A stretch of DNA of 34,911 nucleotides from Flavobacterium soyangense. Lineage in GTDB: Bacteria; Bacteroidota; Bacteroidia; Flavobacteriales; Flavobacteriaceae. Below are positions 25,540 through 34,681 of the stretch, in pieces (within the stretch, counting starts at the first letter, position 1; every line of letters begins with the position of its first letter). The DNA is taken from positions 1 to 34,911 of the forward strand of contig NZ_JADHEC010000037.1 in NCBI RefSeq assembly GCF_015277675.1, given 5' to 3'. Both the position numbers and the translations under genes were made by a program. The notes beneath the pieces were generated by a model. That model was not told where the DNA came from and did no database searches. It saw only the letters and a program-made list of their open reading frames with translations.

Positions 25540-27507
25540 TTATGCAGATTCATTTAATTTAAATTCAAAAATAATCGTGGTGCCATTTTGTATTATTTCT
25601 TTTATTTTGCCATTTAATTGTTGGGTAAGCAATAAAATTAATTGTCCTCCAAAACCAGTACCTTGGGTAATATCTGATTTTCCAATGCCATTATCGGCAA
25701 CTTCCAGATGAAGAATAGTGTGATTTTGTTTTTCCAGTTTGATGGTAATTATTCCTTTTTCACCTTTTGGAAAAGCATATTTTATTGTGTTTGTCATTAA
25801 TTCGTTGATGATTAATCCTAATGGAATAGCGGTATCAATAGCTAAATCAAGTTTATCCATTACTAATTTTAAATCTATGCATTCTTTTTTGCCATAACTA
25901 TACAGAATGCTTTCGCTAAGGCTTAAGAAATAATCTTTCATTTCAATAGTGCCAAGATTATCACCTTGATATAATTTTTGATGTACAATCCCAATAGAAT
26001 TAACACGGTTTTGTCCCTCGGTTATGGCTTCTTTAGTGTTTGGGTCATCAATTTGAGCGGATTGCAATGCGAGTAAACTTGAAACAACTTCTAGATTATT
26101 TTTTACCCGATGGTGAATTTCTTTTATAAGTAATTCATTTTCAGCATTTTTTTTGTCTAATAATAGATTTTTACTTTCCAGGTCATTATTAAGTAATGCT
26201 AACTGATTATTACTTTTTTGTTTTAACCTGTAATTTCTATATGACAAGACTAACAGTATTAAAACAATTAGCAAAGCGACAATAAAAATAATCTGCTGAT
26301 TTTGCTTATAGACAAGTTTTTTTTCTTGTGTTAGCAGATTTAATTGCAGTTCATTTTCACGTAACCCTCGTTCATTTTTTTCTTTTTCAAAAATTAAAGA
26401 CTGATCAAAATATTCTTTAAAATACATTATTGCGTTTGGCAAATTACCTTTTTCCTGGTATGCTTCACCTAAAAATTGGGACATACTTTCTGCTGCATAA
26501 CGATTTTTTAAAAAAAGATAACCGGCTTTACTTCTTTTATAATTGCTGATTGCTAAATCATATTGTTTGTTCCTTAGATTTAAGTCTGCCAATAAACCAT
26601 AGCCATAAGGTGTTATACTACTGGTTTTAATTTTATAAATTTCTATTATTTTTAATGCTTTGATAATGTTTTTTTTACCTTCATCGTACTGTTTTTGACT
26701 AATTATTGATTGACCATAAACAGGCGAATTAATTAACTTTCTTCCTAATACAACATAATACCAAGCGTGAATTATTGGGTTTTTAGTATATTTTAAAACC
26801 GATTTTATTTTATGGAGATAATGATAAACAGAGTCACTGCTTTGTTCTGTATAATGGCTGGATATTGACTTGTAAATAGAAAAGAGTTCCAATGGTTTTT
26901 TTGCTTCTCCAATTTTTTGATAATAAGAAAGGCTTTTTGACAGGTTTTCTAAAGATAATTTTTGTTCTTCATCTAAATGGTATCTTTCATAAAAAACTCC
27001 CTTATTCATTAAATTCCTTGCTACTAATTCAGGACTATTAAAATCTTCGGCAATTGTAAGTGCTTTAGAAAATAGAGCTAAAGATTGTTTGTGTTCTCCT
27101 AATTCAAGTTTAATGCTAGCCCAATTAATCAGAAAGTTATATTCCAAAAGGCTATTTCGCTTATATTGGGGAATTTTAGTAAGGTATGACCATCCAATAT
27201 CGGCTAAAGAATCTATTCCGGTTAATCTATAATTACAACTAATAATATTACTTCTATGTAAATAAATAGATGCCAATTGTTCATATTGTATGGGAGAATT
27301 ATCCTGGAGTAATTTACTGGCTTTGTCATAATAACGAGCAGAACTATCTCGATTGTATTGAGGGATTTCCTGAAAAAATAATGCTTTATTTAGATATGAA
27401 TTACTCAATTTTAAAACTGCCGCAGAGGAAAGTTTCTTGGTAGAATAGTTCTGGGAAAATCCTATGCAAAAAGGAAGAAGCAAAATAAAAAGTATAATTT
27501 TATTCAT
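25540..27507 (-). CDS. TPR sensor histidine kinase, HisKA_2 type
   Basis: A 655-residue kinase. A signal peptide (ending near CIGFSQ) precedes a helical TPR-repeat periplasmic region (about 35-360), one transmembrane helix (about 394-415, IIFIVALLIVLILLVLSYRN) and a coiled coil. The HisKA_2 dimerisation and phosphotransfer domain carries EIHHRVKNNLEVVSSLLALQ, with the likely phosphoacceptor at His466. The ATPase domain shows the N box NELMTNTIKYAF, ADNGIGK and GTGFGGQLILLL. It follows its response regulator by 17 bases, so the two form a working pair. The stimulus is unknown; the next genes downstream encode the NTF2/SDR/VOC/lipoprotein cluster. Confidence 0.92.
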   Translation of the reverse strand: MNKIILFILLLPFCIGFSQNYSTKKLSSAAVLKLSNSYLNKALFFQEIPQYNRDSSARYYDKASKLLQDNSPIQYEQLASIYLHRSNIISCNYRLTGIDSLADIGWSYLTKIPQYKRNSLLEYNFLINWASIKLELGEHKQSLALFSKALTIAEDFNSPELVARNLMNKGVFYERYHLDEEQKLSLENLSKSLSYYQKIGEAKKPLELFSIYKSISSHYTEQSSDSVYHYLHKIKSVLKYTKNPIIHAWYYVVLGRKLINSPVYGQSIISQKQYDEGKKNIIKALKIIEIYKIKTSSITPYGYGLLADLNLRNKQYDLAISNYKRSKAGYLFLKNRYAAESMSQFLGEAYQEKGNLPNAIMYFKEYFDQSLIFEKEKNERGLRENELQLNLLTQEKKLVYKQNQQIIFIVALLIVLILLVLSYRNYRLKQKSNNQLALLNNDLESKNLLLDKKNAENELLIKEIHHRVKNNLEVVSSLLALQSAQIDDPNTKEAITEGQNRVNSIGIVHQKLYQGDNLGTIEMKDYFLSLSESILYSYGKKECIDLKLVMDKLDLAIDTAIPLGLIINELMTNTIKYAFPKGEKGIITIKLEKQNHTILHLEVADNGIGKSDITQGTGFGGQLILLLTQQLNGKIKEIIQNGTTIIFEFKLNESA

Positions 27508-27524
27508 AGATAGCTATTAGAAGA

Positions 27525-28268
27525 TTATACTTTTTGAATATGCTGTAGCAATTTTTTCTTCAATTCTGCACTTAGTGGGATTGCTTTTTTTGCGATGACG
27601 ACATGACTTGTTGCAATCTCGTCAATATGAGAAAGGTTGACAATAAAGGAGCGATGAATGCGTAAAAGTGTATTAGATGTTAGTTTTTCTTCTATATCTT
27701 TGAGTGTCATTACTAATAGATGTTCCTTGTCTTTACAATGAATTTTACAATAATTTCGTTCAGCTTCGATGTACAGAATGTTATTTATGCAAACCTTTAC
27801 CATTTTGTCGTGGCTGCGAATAAAAATACAATCACTTAAAATAAAAGGTTCTTCTGAAGTTATATCTAAGGTTTTCTCACTGTTTTGCTCTTCTTGGATT
27901 CGAACCAATGTTAACTCAATGGCTCGTTGTAAATCTAGTTTCTTAAATGGTTTTGAAACAAAAGCATACGGATTTGTTGCTTTAGCTCTGTTAAAATTAG
28001 CTTCGTCTGAGTTAGCAGTCAAATAAATAATGGGAATTTTATATTCTTTCTGGATTAAATGTACCAATTCGATTCCGTCTAAATCTCCTTTTAGATTAAT
28101 GTCCATCAAAATAATATCAGGAACATGCTGACAAATATGAGTCAAGACATCTTCGGCTCTTGGAATAATTCCGGTTACTTCATATCCCAAATGAGTAAGT
28201 TGCAATGAGATATTCGCTGCAATTATCATCTCATCTTCTACTATCAAAATGGTGTTGTTTTTATTCAT
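27525..28268 (-). CDS. LytTR-family response regulator
   Basis: A 247-residue DNA-binding regulator with an N-terminal receiver domain (residues 5-120, acidic EDE at 11-13, phosphoacceptor Asp56 in IILMDINLKG, YLTANSD, and Lys of VSKPF) and a C-terminal LytTR domain (about 145-247, ILYIEAERNYCKIHCKD, LLRIHRSFIVNLSHID). It forms an operon with the kinase gene. Its targets could include the cluster downstream or its own promoter. Confidence 0.94.
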   Translation of the reverse strand: MNKNNTILIVEDEMIIAANISLQLTHLGYEVTGIIPRAEDVLTHICQHVPDIILMDINLKGDLDGIELVHLIQKEYKIPIIYLTANSDEANFNRAKATNPYAFVSKPFKKLDLQRAIELTLVRIQEEQNSEKTLDITSEEPFILSDCIFIRSHDKMVKVCINNILYIEAERNYCKIHCKDKEHLLVMTLKDIEEKLTSNTLLRIHRSFIVNLSHIDEIATSHVVIAKKAIPLSAELKKKLLQHIQKV

Positions 28269-28277
28269 ATATGTTTG

Positions 28278-28296
28278 TTTAACTTAATTAGTTAAA
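28278..28296 (-). promoter_or_regulatory. Inverted repeat just ahead of the response-regulator start
   Basis: TTTAACT (28278-28284) and AGTTAAA (28290-28296) are perfect inverted copies around TAATT, 9 bases upstream of the regulator ATG on the - strand. This is a possible autoregulatory site; an AT-rich chance palindrome is also possible. Confidence 0.3.
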
Positions 28297-28431
28297 AAAA
28301 ATATAGATTAAAATTGACAGTAGATTACCGGGGGCAGTATTCTTATGACTGGTAAATATATTAAAAACTATTTAATTGTGAATAAGATGATTAACTGTTT
28401 TAATGTTTGATTTCTATTTTTTTAGAATTTA

Positions 28432-29600
28432 TTATTTTACTTCATTGGATTTTAAAACCCTTAAAAAATTACCGCCCAGAATCTTGTCAATATCCTTTTC
28501 ACTATATCCTTTTTCGACCAAAGCTTTTGTGATTAGTGGATAAGTAGTGACATCGTCAAGTTCTTTTGGAGGAGATTCTATACCATCAAAATCAGAACCC
28601 AAGCCTACATAATCAACGCCAACTAATTTAATAATGTACTCAATATGTTCCATTAATAATGAAAAAGGTGCTCTCAAAGCATCAGATTCAGTTTTGTATT
28701 TAGAATACAATTCCGCATCAATTTCATACTCATTTTTGCCATTTTTAATAAGCAAATCAACTTCTTCTTTATGTTTTTCTAAAAAAGCATCTTTGTTTTT
28801 AAAATAGTTGGGATCCAAAAATCCTGAGTAAAAATTGATCTGAATCACGCCACCATTTTTCGCAATGGCTTTTATTTGGTAATCCTTTAAATTCCTTTGG
28901 TGCGGACATAAATTATACACACAACTATGTGTCGCAATTATAGGTTTTGTAGTCGTATTTATTACATCTTTAAAAGTTTCTTCGCCCACGTGGCTTACAT
29001 CAACAAGCATTCCTAAGGAGTTCATTCGTTGCACCACCTGTTTGCCAAAATCGGTTAAACCTTTATAAGTTAAATCCTTTTTGAAAGTTTCGTCAAAAGC
29101 GCTTGTTGCCCAATCTGTCGAATTATTCCAGGTAAGTGTCATATATCTTGTGCCACGTTTATAAAAATAATCCAAATTGTCTAAGTTATTTTCTATCATG
29201 TGACCGCCTTCCACACCAATCATTGCAGCCAGTTTGTTTTGATTTACAGCTTTAAATAATTCTTTGCTATTAGCCACTTTTACAATTTTATTAGGGTTGC
29301 GTTTTACAACAGCATCCAATGAATCCATTTGGCGATTGGCAAACTCAAAAGGTTTTTCTTTTTCTCCATCACAAAAACCGAAAATAATTGTACATCAAGT
29401 CCACCTTCTTTCCATCTGGCCAAATCACTATGAGCAAGACCTTTCAGGTTATTATCAAATACATATCCTTTTTCCATAGTTTGAGAAAGGATATCATTGT
29501 GAGTATCTACTACAATCGCTTTGGCGTGGATTTTTTGATAGGATTGAGCCATAAGTTGTTGGGATAAAATAACACTGATTAGTAGCATTTTTATTTTCAT
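28432..29600 (-). pseudogene. M19 membrane-dipeptidase family gene split by a one-base frameshift
   Basis: The first part (29600 down to about 29380) has a signal peptide (ending in LMAQ) and the zinc motif His34-x-Asp36 in VVDTHNDIL. The second part, in another frame and open down to 28432, carries the remaining family motifs: GVEGGHMIENN, VDVSHVGEETF, ATHSCVYNLCPHQRN and VGLGSDFDGIES. Restoring one A in the run at 29373-29377 (T on the coding strand) joins them into a 389-residue protein of normal length, with SVFCDGEKEKPF across the join. Every other residue looks intact, so the event is very recent or a read error. If real, the enzyme, a zinc dipeptidase in the periplasm, is lost. Confidence 0.85.
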
Positions 29601-29806
29601 AATAATTGGTTTTCTTTAAACCGACGAACAATTTGTAAATTGGTATGATTCTGTCATACTAATCTGCACTTATTAGGATTGCTTTGTATGACAAACCACT
29701 TCTTTTTTACATTGCTAAAGTAGGAATAAATACTTGCCAATTGTTGAAATGATTTTTATTTGTCGCTAATTTCCCTAATTATGCGCTTGAAATTTCTGTT
29801 TTTTTA

Positions 29807-29885
29807 AAATAGCTATTTCTATAAGTTTCTGAATTGACAATCACACAAATTTTCAAATTACCAATTAAAATGCTATTTTAGCATT
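29807..29885 (+). promoter_or_regulatory. Two palindromes in the nadC leader
   Basis: The 304-base gap between the dipeptidase gene and nadC (29601-29904) holds the perfect palindrome AAATAGCTATTT at 29807-29818 and the hairpin AATGCTA-TTT-TAGCATT at 29869-29885, ending 19 bases before the nadC start. These could bind a repressor of NAD synthesis or fold in the mRNA leader. Otherwise the gap appears to hold only divergent promoters; no further gene was seen. Confidence 0.35.
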
Positions 29886-29904
29886 CTGTAAATTTTATCA
29901 TAAA

Positions 29905-30762
29905 ATGATTAGCGATACACAATTTAACAACGAACTTCAACTCATTATAAAAAACGCCATTCGTGAGGACGTGGGCGATGGCGATCATAGCTCCTTGGCT
30001 TGCATTCCGGCTTCGGCAACAGGGAAAGCAAAACTTTTGGTCAAGGAAGACGGCATTATTGCTGGCGTGGCTTTCGCCAAAATGATTTTCGAATATGTCG
30101 ATAGCAATCTAAAAGTGGAAACCTTTATCACAGACGGAACTCCTGTAAAATACGGTGATGTAGTTTTTAATGTTTCAGGAAGTTCACAATCCATCCTCAA
30201 AGCCGAAAGGTTTGTACTCAATTCGATGCAAAGAATGAGCGCCATTGCTACCAAAACTAAAAGCTATGTTGATTTGCTCCAAGGAACAAACACACAAATT
30301 CTTGATACACGAAAAACAACGCCAGGTTTTAGAGCCTGCGAAAAATGGGCAGTGAAAATTGGAGGCGGAGAAAATCACCGTTTTGCGCTTTATGATATGG
30401 TAATGCTCAAGGACAATCATCTTGATTTTGCCGGTGGGATTACTTTAGCCATAGCCAAAACCAGAGCTTATCTCCAAGAAAAAAACCTGGATTTAAAAAT
30501 CATCGTCGAAGCCAGAAATCTAAATGAAATAATGGAAATTCTAAAAAATGATGGAATTTACAGGATTTTGATAGACAATTTTAATTATGAAGATACCCGA
30601 AAAGCAGTTGCTTTAATCGGGAATAAATGCCAAACAGAATCCTCAGGAAATATCAACGAAGAAACCATTCGCGCCTATGCGGAATGCGGAGTCAATTATA
30701 TTTCGTCAGGCGCTCTGACACATTCAGTTTACAATATGGATTTGAGTTTGAAGGCTTTTTAA
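29905..30762 (+). CDS. nadC: Quinolinate phosphoribosyltransferase (decarboxylating)
   Basis: Catalyses quinolinate plus PRPP to nicotinate mononucleotide, CO2 and pyrophosphate, in de novo NAD synthesis in the cytoplasm. Family motifs are EDVGDGDHSSLACIP near the N-terminus, RFVLNSMQRMSAIATKT, LDTRKTTPGFRACEKWAV, GGGENHRFALYDMVMLKDNH, IIVEARNL and a C-terminal VNYISSGALTHSV. At 285 residues it is full length. Only one base separates its stop from the inverted-repeat-bounded element that follows. Confidence 0.97.
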   Translation: MISDTQFNNELQLIIKNAIREDVGDGDHSSLACIPASATGKAKLLVKEDGIIAGVAFAKMIFEYVDSNLKVETFITDGTPVKYGDVVFNVSGSSQSILKAERFVLNSMQRMSAIATKTKSYVDLLQGTNTQILDTRKTTPGFRACEKWAVKIGGGENHRFALYDMVMLKDNHLDFAGGITLAIAKTRAYLQEKNLDLKIIVEARNLNEIMEILKNDGIYRILIDNFNYEDTRKAVALIGNKCQTESSGNINEETIRAYAECGVNYISSGALTHSVYNMDLSLKAF

Positions 30763-30822
30763 ATTCAGATAGCAGGTTTCAGGCGGCAGAAGGCAGATAA
30801 GATAAATATAAACAAAAAGAAT

Positions 30823-31182
30823 ATGAGATTTCAGGATTTACTAGCTTATAAGAAATCATTTGAATTAGCAATGGAAATCTATTCAATTTCTAAAATTTTT
30901 CCTTCTGAAGAAAAATATTCATTGACAGATCAAATTAAACGTTCCTCTAGAAGTGTATCGGCTAATATCGCTGAAGCAACAAGAAAAAGAAAATATGAAA
31001 AACATTTTGTGTCAAAATTGACTGACAGTGATGCTGAAAATGCCGAAACTCAGGTTTGGTTAGAATATTCAAAAGCTTGTAATTATATTGATACTATTAA
31101 GTTTGAAACTTTAACATCAAAAAGTCTTGAAGTTGGCAAGCTATTAAATTATATGATGAATAATCCTGATAAATTTTTATGA
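30823..31182 (+). CDS. Four-helix-bundle protein of the 23S rRNA intervening-sequence (IVP) family
   Basis: A 119-residue protein. FQDLLAYKKSFELAMEIYSI, SLTDQIKRSSRSVSANIAEA and the later helices with ENAETQVWLEYSK mark the S23/IVP family, which is related in fold to the Avd accessory proteins of diversity-generating retroelements. Members form pentameric bundles with a basic surface and are thought to bind nucleic acid. Here the gene is not in rRNA but sits alone between inverted repeats, between nadC and YihY. Biochemical role unknown. Confidence 0.88.
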   Translation: MRFQDLLAYKKSFELAMEIYSISKIFPSEEKYSLTDQIKRSSRSVSANIAEATRKRKYEKHFVSKLTDSDAENAETQVWLEYSKACNYIDTIKFETLTSKSLEVGKLLNYMMNNPDKFL

Positions 31183-31195
31183 ATATTTCAATATG

Positions 31196-31237
31196 CAACT
31201 GCAACCTGCAGTCTGCAATCTGCAGTCTGCTATCTGA
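31196..31237. repeat. Six tandem heptamers of the NNNCTGC type
   Basis: Units CAACTGC, AACCTGC, AGTCTGC, AATCTGC, AGTCTGC and TATCTGA follow one another with a strict 7-base period, just before the YihY start. They form the right arm of the inverted-repeat element. A related but less regular CAG-rich arm lies at 30771-30800. Confidence 0.75.
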
Positions 31238-31243
31238 AAAATT

Positions 31244-32209
31244 ATGAGTAAAGAAATAGAAGAAAGAATTGAGAGGATCCGCATTTTACGCAATTTAGTT
31301 CGTCCACTAAAACGGATTAAACTGCCGTGGTTGGCGGGATTGTCTTTTTATGACTTATTAGAATTGTACATTCTTGGAATAATGGAAGGTGCTTTGACCT
31401 ATCACGCCAGTGCAATTGCTTTTAGTTTTTTTATGGCGTTGTTTCCCTTTGCTTTGTTTATTTTAAATCTAATTCCCTACATTCCCATTGAGGGATTTCA
31501 GTTGGATTTTCTTCAATTTGTAAAAGAAGGAGTTCCGCCAAATACCTATGATGCAATTTATAAAATCATAAGCGATATCCTTAATAATAGCCATTCCGGC
31601 TTGCTTTCAACTGGGTTTATCCTGTCAATTTTCCTGATGGCAAATGGACTTAACGGCATCTTGGGCGGTTTCGAATCATCAAAGCATGTGCTTATCAAAA
31701 GAGGATTTTTGCATCAATATTTGGTGGCTTTGGGAATGTCGTTGGTGCTGTCTGTTTTATTATTGGCAACCATCGCCATAATTGTTGTTTTTGAAGTTTT
31801 TATCCAGAACACAAAGATTCAAGACGTATTAAACGATCAGATTCCGTTAATCATTTTAGGACGATATGCTTTTGTTATTCTAATGATTTTAATTACCACT
31901 TCCGTACTTTTTAAATTTGGCACGAAACAAGATAAATACAGAGCATTTATTTCAATAGGTTCTGTCTTTACTACTATATTAATCATTTTGGATTCTTATA
32001 TTTTTGGGATTTGGGTAATAAGATTTTCAAAATACAACGAATTATATGGTTCAATTGGAACCTTATTAATTATGATGTTTTACATTTGGATTAACTGTGT
32101 GATTTTGCTGCTTGGCTTTGAATTGAACTCAACAATCAGCCGGTTAAAACACAAACATCAAAAACACAATCAACCAAAGAAACTTACAGAAGAACCAAAT
32201 CAAATATAA
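31244..32209 (+). CDS. YihY/virulence factor BrkB family inner-membrane protein
   Basis: A 321-residue protein with about six transmembrane helices. GALTYHASAIAFSFFMALFPF, STGFILSIFLMANGLNGILGGF and LYGSIGTLLIMMFYIWINCVILLLGFELNS are the family signatures. It was once mislabelled RNase BN; the real function of the family is not settled. The N-terminus and the Lys/His/Gln-rich C-terminus are cytoplasmic. priA starts 21 bases after its stop, so they form an operon. Confidence 0.93.
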   Translation: MSKEIEERIERIRILRNLVRPLKRIKLPWLAGLSFYDLLELYILGIMEGALTYHASAIAFSFFMALFPFALFILNLIPYIPIEGFQLDFLQFVKEGVPPNTYDAIYKIISDILNNSHSGLLSTGFILSIFLMANGLNGILGGFESSKHVLIKRGFLHQYLVALGMSLVLSVLLLATIAIIVVFEVFIQNTKIQDVLNDQIPLIILGRYAFVILMILITTSVLFKFGTKQDKYRAFISIGSVFTTILIILDSYIFGIWVIRFSKYNELYGSIGTLLIMMFYIWINCVILLLGFELNSTISRLKHKHQKHNQPKKLTEEPNQI

Positions 32210-32230
32210 TATAATAAACAGGAATCCTAA

Positions 32231-34681
32231 ATGCATTTCGTCGAAGTAATTTTACCGCTTTCTCTTGCCAAAACGTTTACATACAGTGTTTCGGAAGCCG
32301 AGTATAATTATATCAAAAAAGGAATGCGGGTGGCAGTGCCTTTCGGCAAAAGTAAAATCTACACGGCACTGGTCATCGAAATTCACGAAAACAAGCCTAC
32401 TTTATACGAAGCAAAGGAAATTCACCAAATTCTAGATGAAAAACCCATAGTTACTGAAATCCAAATCGCCCATTGGCAGTGGATTGCATCTTATTATATG
32501 TGTGCCATCGGTGATGTGTATCGAGGTGCAATGCCGTCGGCTCTTTTGCTTGAAAGTGAAACCATTATTTCACAAAGGCAAGATGGTTTTGTGGATGAAA
32601 GCTTGCTTTCGGATGAGGAATACCTGATTTATCAAGCGCTTCAACAGCAAAGTTCATTGAAGGTTCAGGATATTATCAATATTTTGAATAAGAAGAATAT
32701 TTTTCCTGTTATCCAAAAATTGATAGACAAAAACATTCTGGTTCTGCAGGAAGAAATGTTAGAAACTTATTCTCCAAAACTCATTCGATACGTAAAATTA
32801 CATTCAAAATATGAATCCAATGAAGGTTTGGGTAAATTATTGGAAATCCTGAAAAATGCCAATAAACAAAAGGAAATAGTACTGTGTTTTTTCCAATTAA
32901 GTGCTTCGGAGAAAAAGCCAATTACGGTAAAAAAACTTACGGAAACAGCTAATTCTACTTCTGCAATTGTAAAAGCATTGATTGATAAAGAAATTTTCGA
33001 AGAATATTATATTCAGGTAGATCGGGTAAATTTCTCCGGGAAAACCAAGGAAGAACAATTGCAATTAAGCAAAGCACAGCAAATTGCTTTCGAAAAAATC
33101 AAGGATAATTTTTCTAAAAAAGAGGTTTGTCTTTTGCACGGCGTAACGTCAAGCGGAAAAACCGAAATCTACATCAAACTCATTGAAGAATATATAAAGG
33201 ACGAAAAACAAATTCTGTATTTATTGCCCGAAATTGCGCTTACCACCCAGTTAGTTGGAAGATTACGTGATTATTTTGGCAATAAAGTAGCGGTTTTTCA
33301 TTCGAAATACAGCAACAACGAAAGGGTAGAAGTGTGGCAGCAAGTTTTAGAACAATCGCCAAAAGCACAAATTGTTATTGGAGCAAGATCAGCATTGTTT
33401 TTGCCATTTTCGAACTTGGGATTTGTCATTGTTGATGAAGAACACGAGCAGACTTTCAAACAAGTTGATCCATCGCCACGATATCACGCACGTGATGCTT
33501 CGATAGTTTTGGCAAACAGTTTTAAAGCTAAAGTTTTATTGGGTTCGGCAACGCCGAGTATTGAAACCTATTTCAATGCCCAATCCGGAAAATATGGTTT
33601 GGTCGAGATTTTTGAAAGATATGGCAATGTAAAGATGCCCGAAATCGAATTGGTAGACTTGAAAGACAAATACTTTCGCAAGAAAATGTCGGGTCATTTT
33701 AGCGATACATTAATTGAAGAAATCACAACTGCTTTGTCATTGGGCGAGCAAGTCATTTTGTTTCAAAACCGCAGGGGTTTTTCTCCTGTTATCGAATGTA
33801 TGACTTGTGGTCACGTTCCGCAATGTCCACAATGCGACGTGAGTTTAACGTATCATAAACACAAGAACCAGTTGCGTTGTCATTATTGCGGTTACTCGAT
33901 GGCAAAACCAACGAATTGTCATAGTTGTTCAAGTATTCATTTGACTACAAAAGGTTTTGGAACAGAGCAAATTCAGCAAGAATTGGTTGAATTGTTTCCA
34001 GACGCAAAAGTAGGAAGAATGGATCAGGACACTACCCGGGGAAAATTTGGCTTCGAGAAAATCATTGATAGTTTTAAAAATCGAGAAGTGGAAATTCTTG
34101 TTGGAACACAAATGCTTGCCAAAGGTCTGGATTTTGAAAACGTGAGTTTAGTGGGTATTATGAATGCTGACAACATGCTCTATCATCCTGATTTTAGGGC
34201 TTTTGAAAGGAGTTTTCAGATGATGACACAAGTTTCCGGACGTTCCGGCCGTTTTGAAAAACAAGGGAAAGTGATTATTCAAACTTATAACCCAGACCAC
34301 AATACCATTCGGCAAGTAGTGCAAAATGATTATGAAGCAATGTACAATGAACAGTTGTACGAAAGACAAATCTATAAATACCCTCCTTATTTTAAACTCA
34401 TAAAACTAACTTTAAAACACAGGGATTTTGATAAACTTAAGGAAGGATCAATGTGGTTGTACCATGTGATGCAGCAAAATTTAACAATACCGGTTCTTGG
34501 TCCGGAAGAGCCGCCAATTTCAAGAATACGGAATGAATACATTAGAACTATAATGATTAAAATCCCACAAAATCACTCTTTGCTGGGCACAAAAAAAACT
34601 ATCCAGAAAATGTTGAATAGTTTTGAGGCAGTTGCACAATACAGATCAATAAAAGTGACTGTAAATATTGATTTTTATTAG
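32231..34681 (+). CDS. priA: Primosomal replication restart helicase PriA
   Basis: A 3'-5' DNA helicase that reloads the replisome at stalled forks. An N-terminal fork-binding domain (about 1-105, MHFVEVILPLSLAKTFTYSV) and winged-helix region come first. The helicase core has Walker A HGVTSSGKTEIY (about 302-312), the DEEH box (about 401-404), GSATPSIETY and FQNRRGFSPVIECMTCGH. Two zinc sites come from CMTCGH, CPQCD, CHYCGYS and CHSCSS (about 522-567), and the C-terminal helicase motifs include VGRMDQDTTRGK, ILVGTQMLAKGLDF and QVSGRSGRFEKQG. At 816 residues all motifs are present. Its TAG stop overlaps the stop codon of a LytTR remnant on the other strand. Confidence 0.97.
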   Translation: MHFVEVILPLSLAKTFTYSVSEAEYNYIKKGMRVAVPFGKSKIYTALVIEIHENKPTLYEAKEIHQILDEKPIVTEIQIAHWQWIASYYMCAIGDVYRGAMPSALLLESETIISQRQDGFVDESLLSDEEYLIYQALQQQSSLKVQDIINILNKKNIFPVIQKLIDKNILVLQEEMLETYSPKLIRYVKLHSKYESNEGLGKLLEILKNANKQKEIVLCFFQLSASEKKPITVKKLTETANSTSAIVKALIDKEIFEEYYIQVDRVNFSGKTKEEQLQLSKAQQIAFEKIKDNFSKKEVCLLHGVTSSGKTEIYIKLIEEYIKDEKQILYLLPEIALTTQLVGRLRDYFGNKVAVFHSKYSNNERVEVWQQVLEQSPKAQIVIGARSALFLPFSNLGFVIVDEEHEQTFKQVDPSPRYHARDASIVLANSFKAKVLLGSATPSIETYFNAQSGKYGLVEIFERYGNVKMPEIELVDLKDKYFRKKMSGHFSDTLIEEITTALSLGEQVILFQNRRGFSPVIECMTCGHVPQCPQCDVSLTYHKHKNQLRCHYCGYSMAKPTNCHSCSSIHLTTKGFGTEQIQQELVELFPDAKVGRMDQDTTRGKFGFEKIIDSFKNREVEILVGTQMLAKGLDFENVSLVGIMNADNMLYHPDFRAFERSFQMMTQVSGRSGRFEKQGKVIIQTYNPDHNTIRQVVQNDYEAMYNEQLYERQIYKYPPYFKLIKLTLKHRDFDKLKEGSMWLYHVMQQNLTIPVLGPEEPPISRIRNEYIRTIMIKIPQNHSLLGTKKTIQKMLNSFEAVAQYRSIKVTVNIDFY

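Larger units (their letters stand above)
30764..31238. mobile_element. Inverted-repeat-bounded element carrying a four-helix-bundle gene
   Basis: TTCAGATAGCAG at 30764-30775 is exactly reversed as CTGCTATCTGAA at 31227-31238, and weaker similarity (about 25 of 33 positions) extends inward on both arms through CAG-rich sequence. The element fills almost the whole space between nadC (stop at 30762) and the YihY gene (start at 31244) and contains one gene of the 23S rRNA intervening-sequence protein family. The layout mirrors rRNA intervening sequences, whose ends pair into a long stem, and suggests a mobile unit inserted into an otherwise compact operon. Mobility is inferred; no transposase is encoded. 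Confidence 0.55.

Noticed and set aside
29304..29600. A separate 98-residue secreted protein next to a 298-residue peptidase
   Set aside because: The two frames join into one M19 dipeptidase when one base is restored, and the last 20 or so residues of the short frame are out-of-frame translation.
31196..31237. Heptamer array as a CRISPR
   Set aside because: Units are 7 bases with no unique spacers and no cas genes nearby.
31244..32209. Ribonuclease BN
   Set aside because: The YihY family carries this name only by an old error; the protein is a polytopic membrane protein without nuclease motifs.
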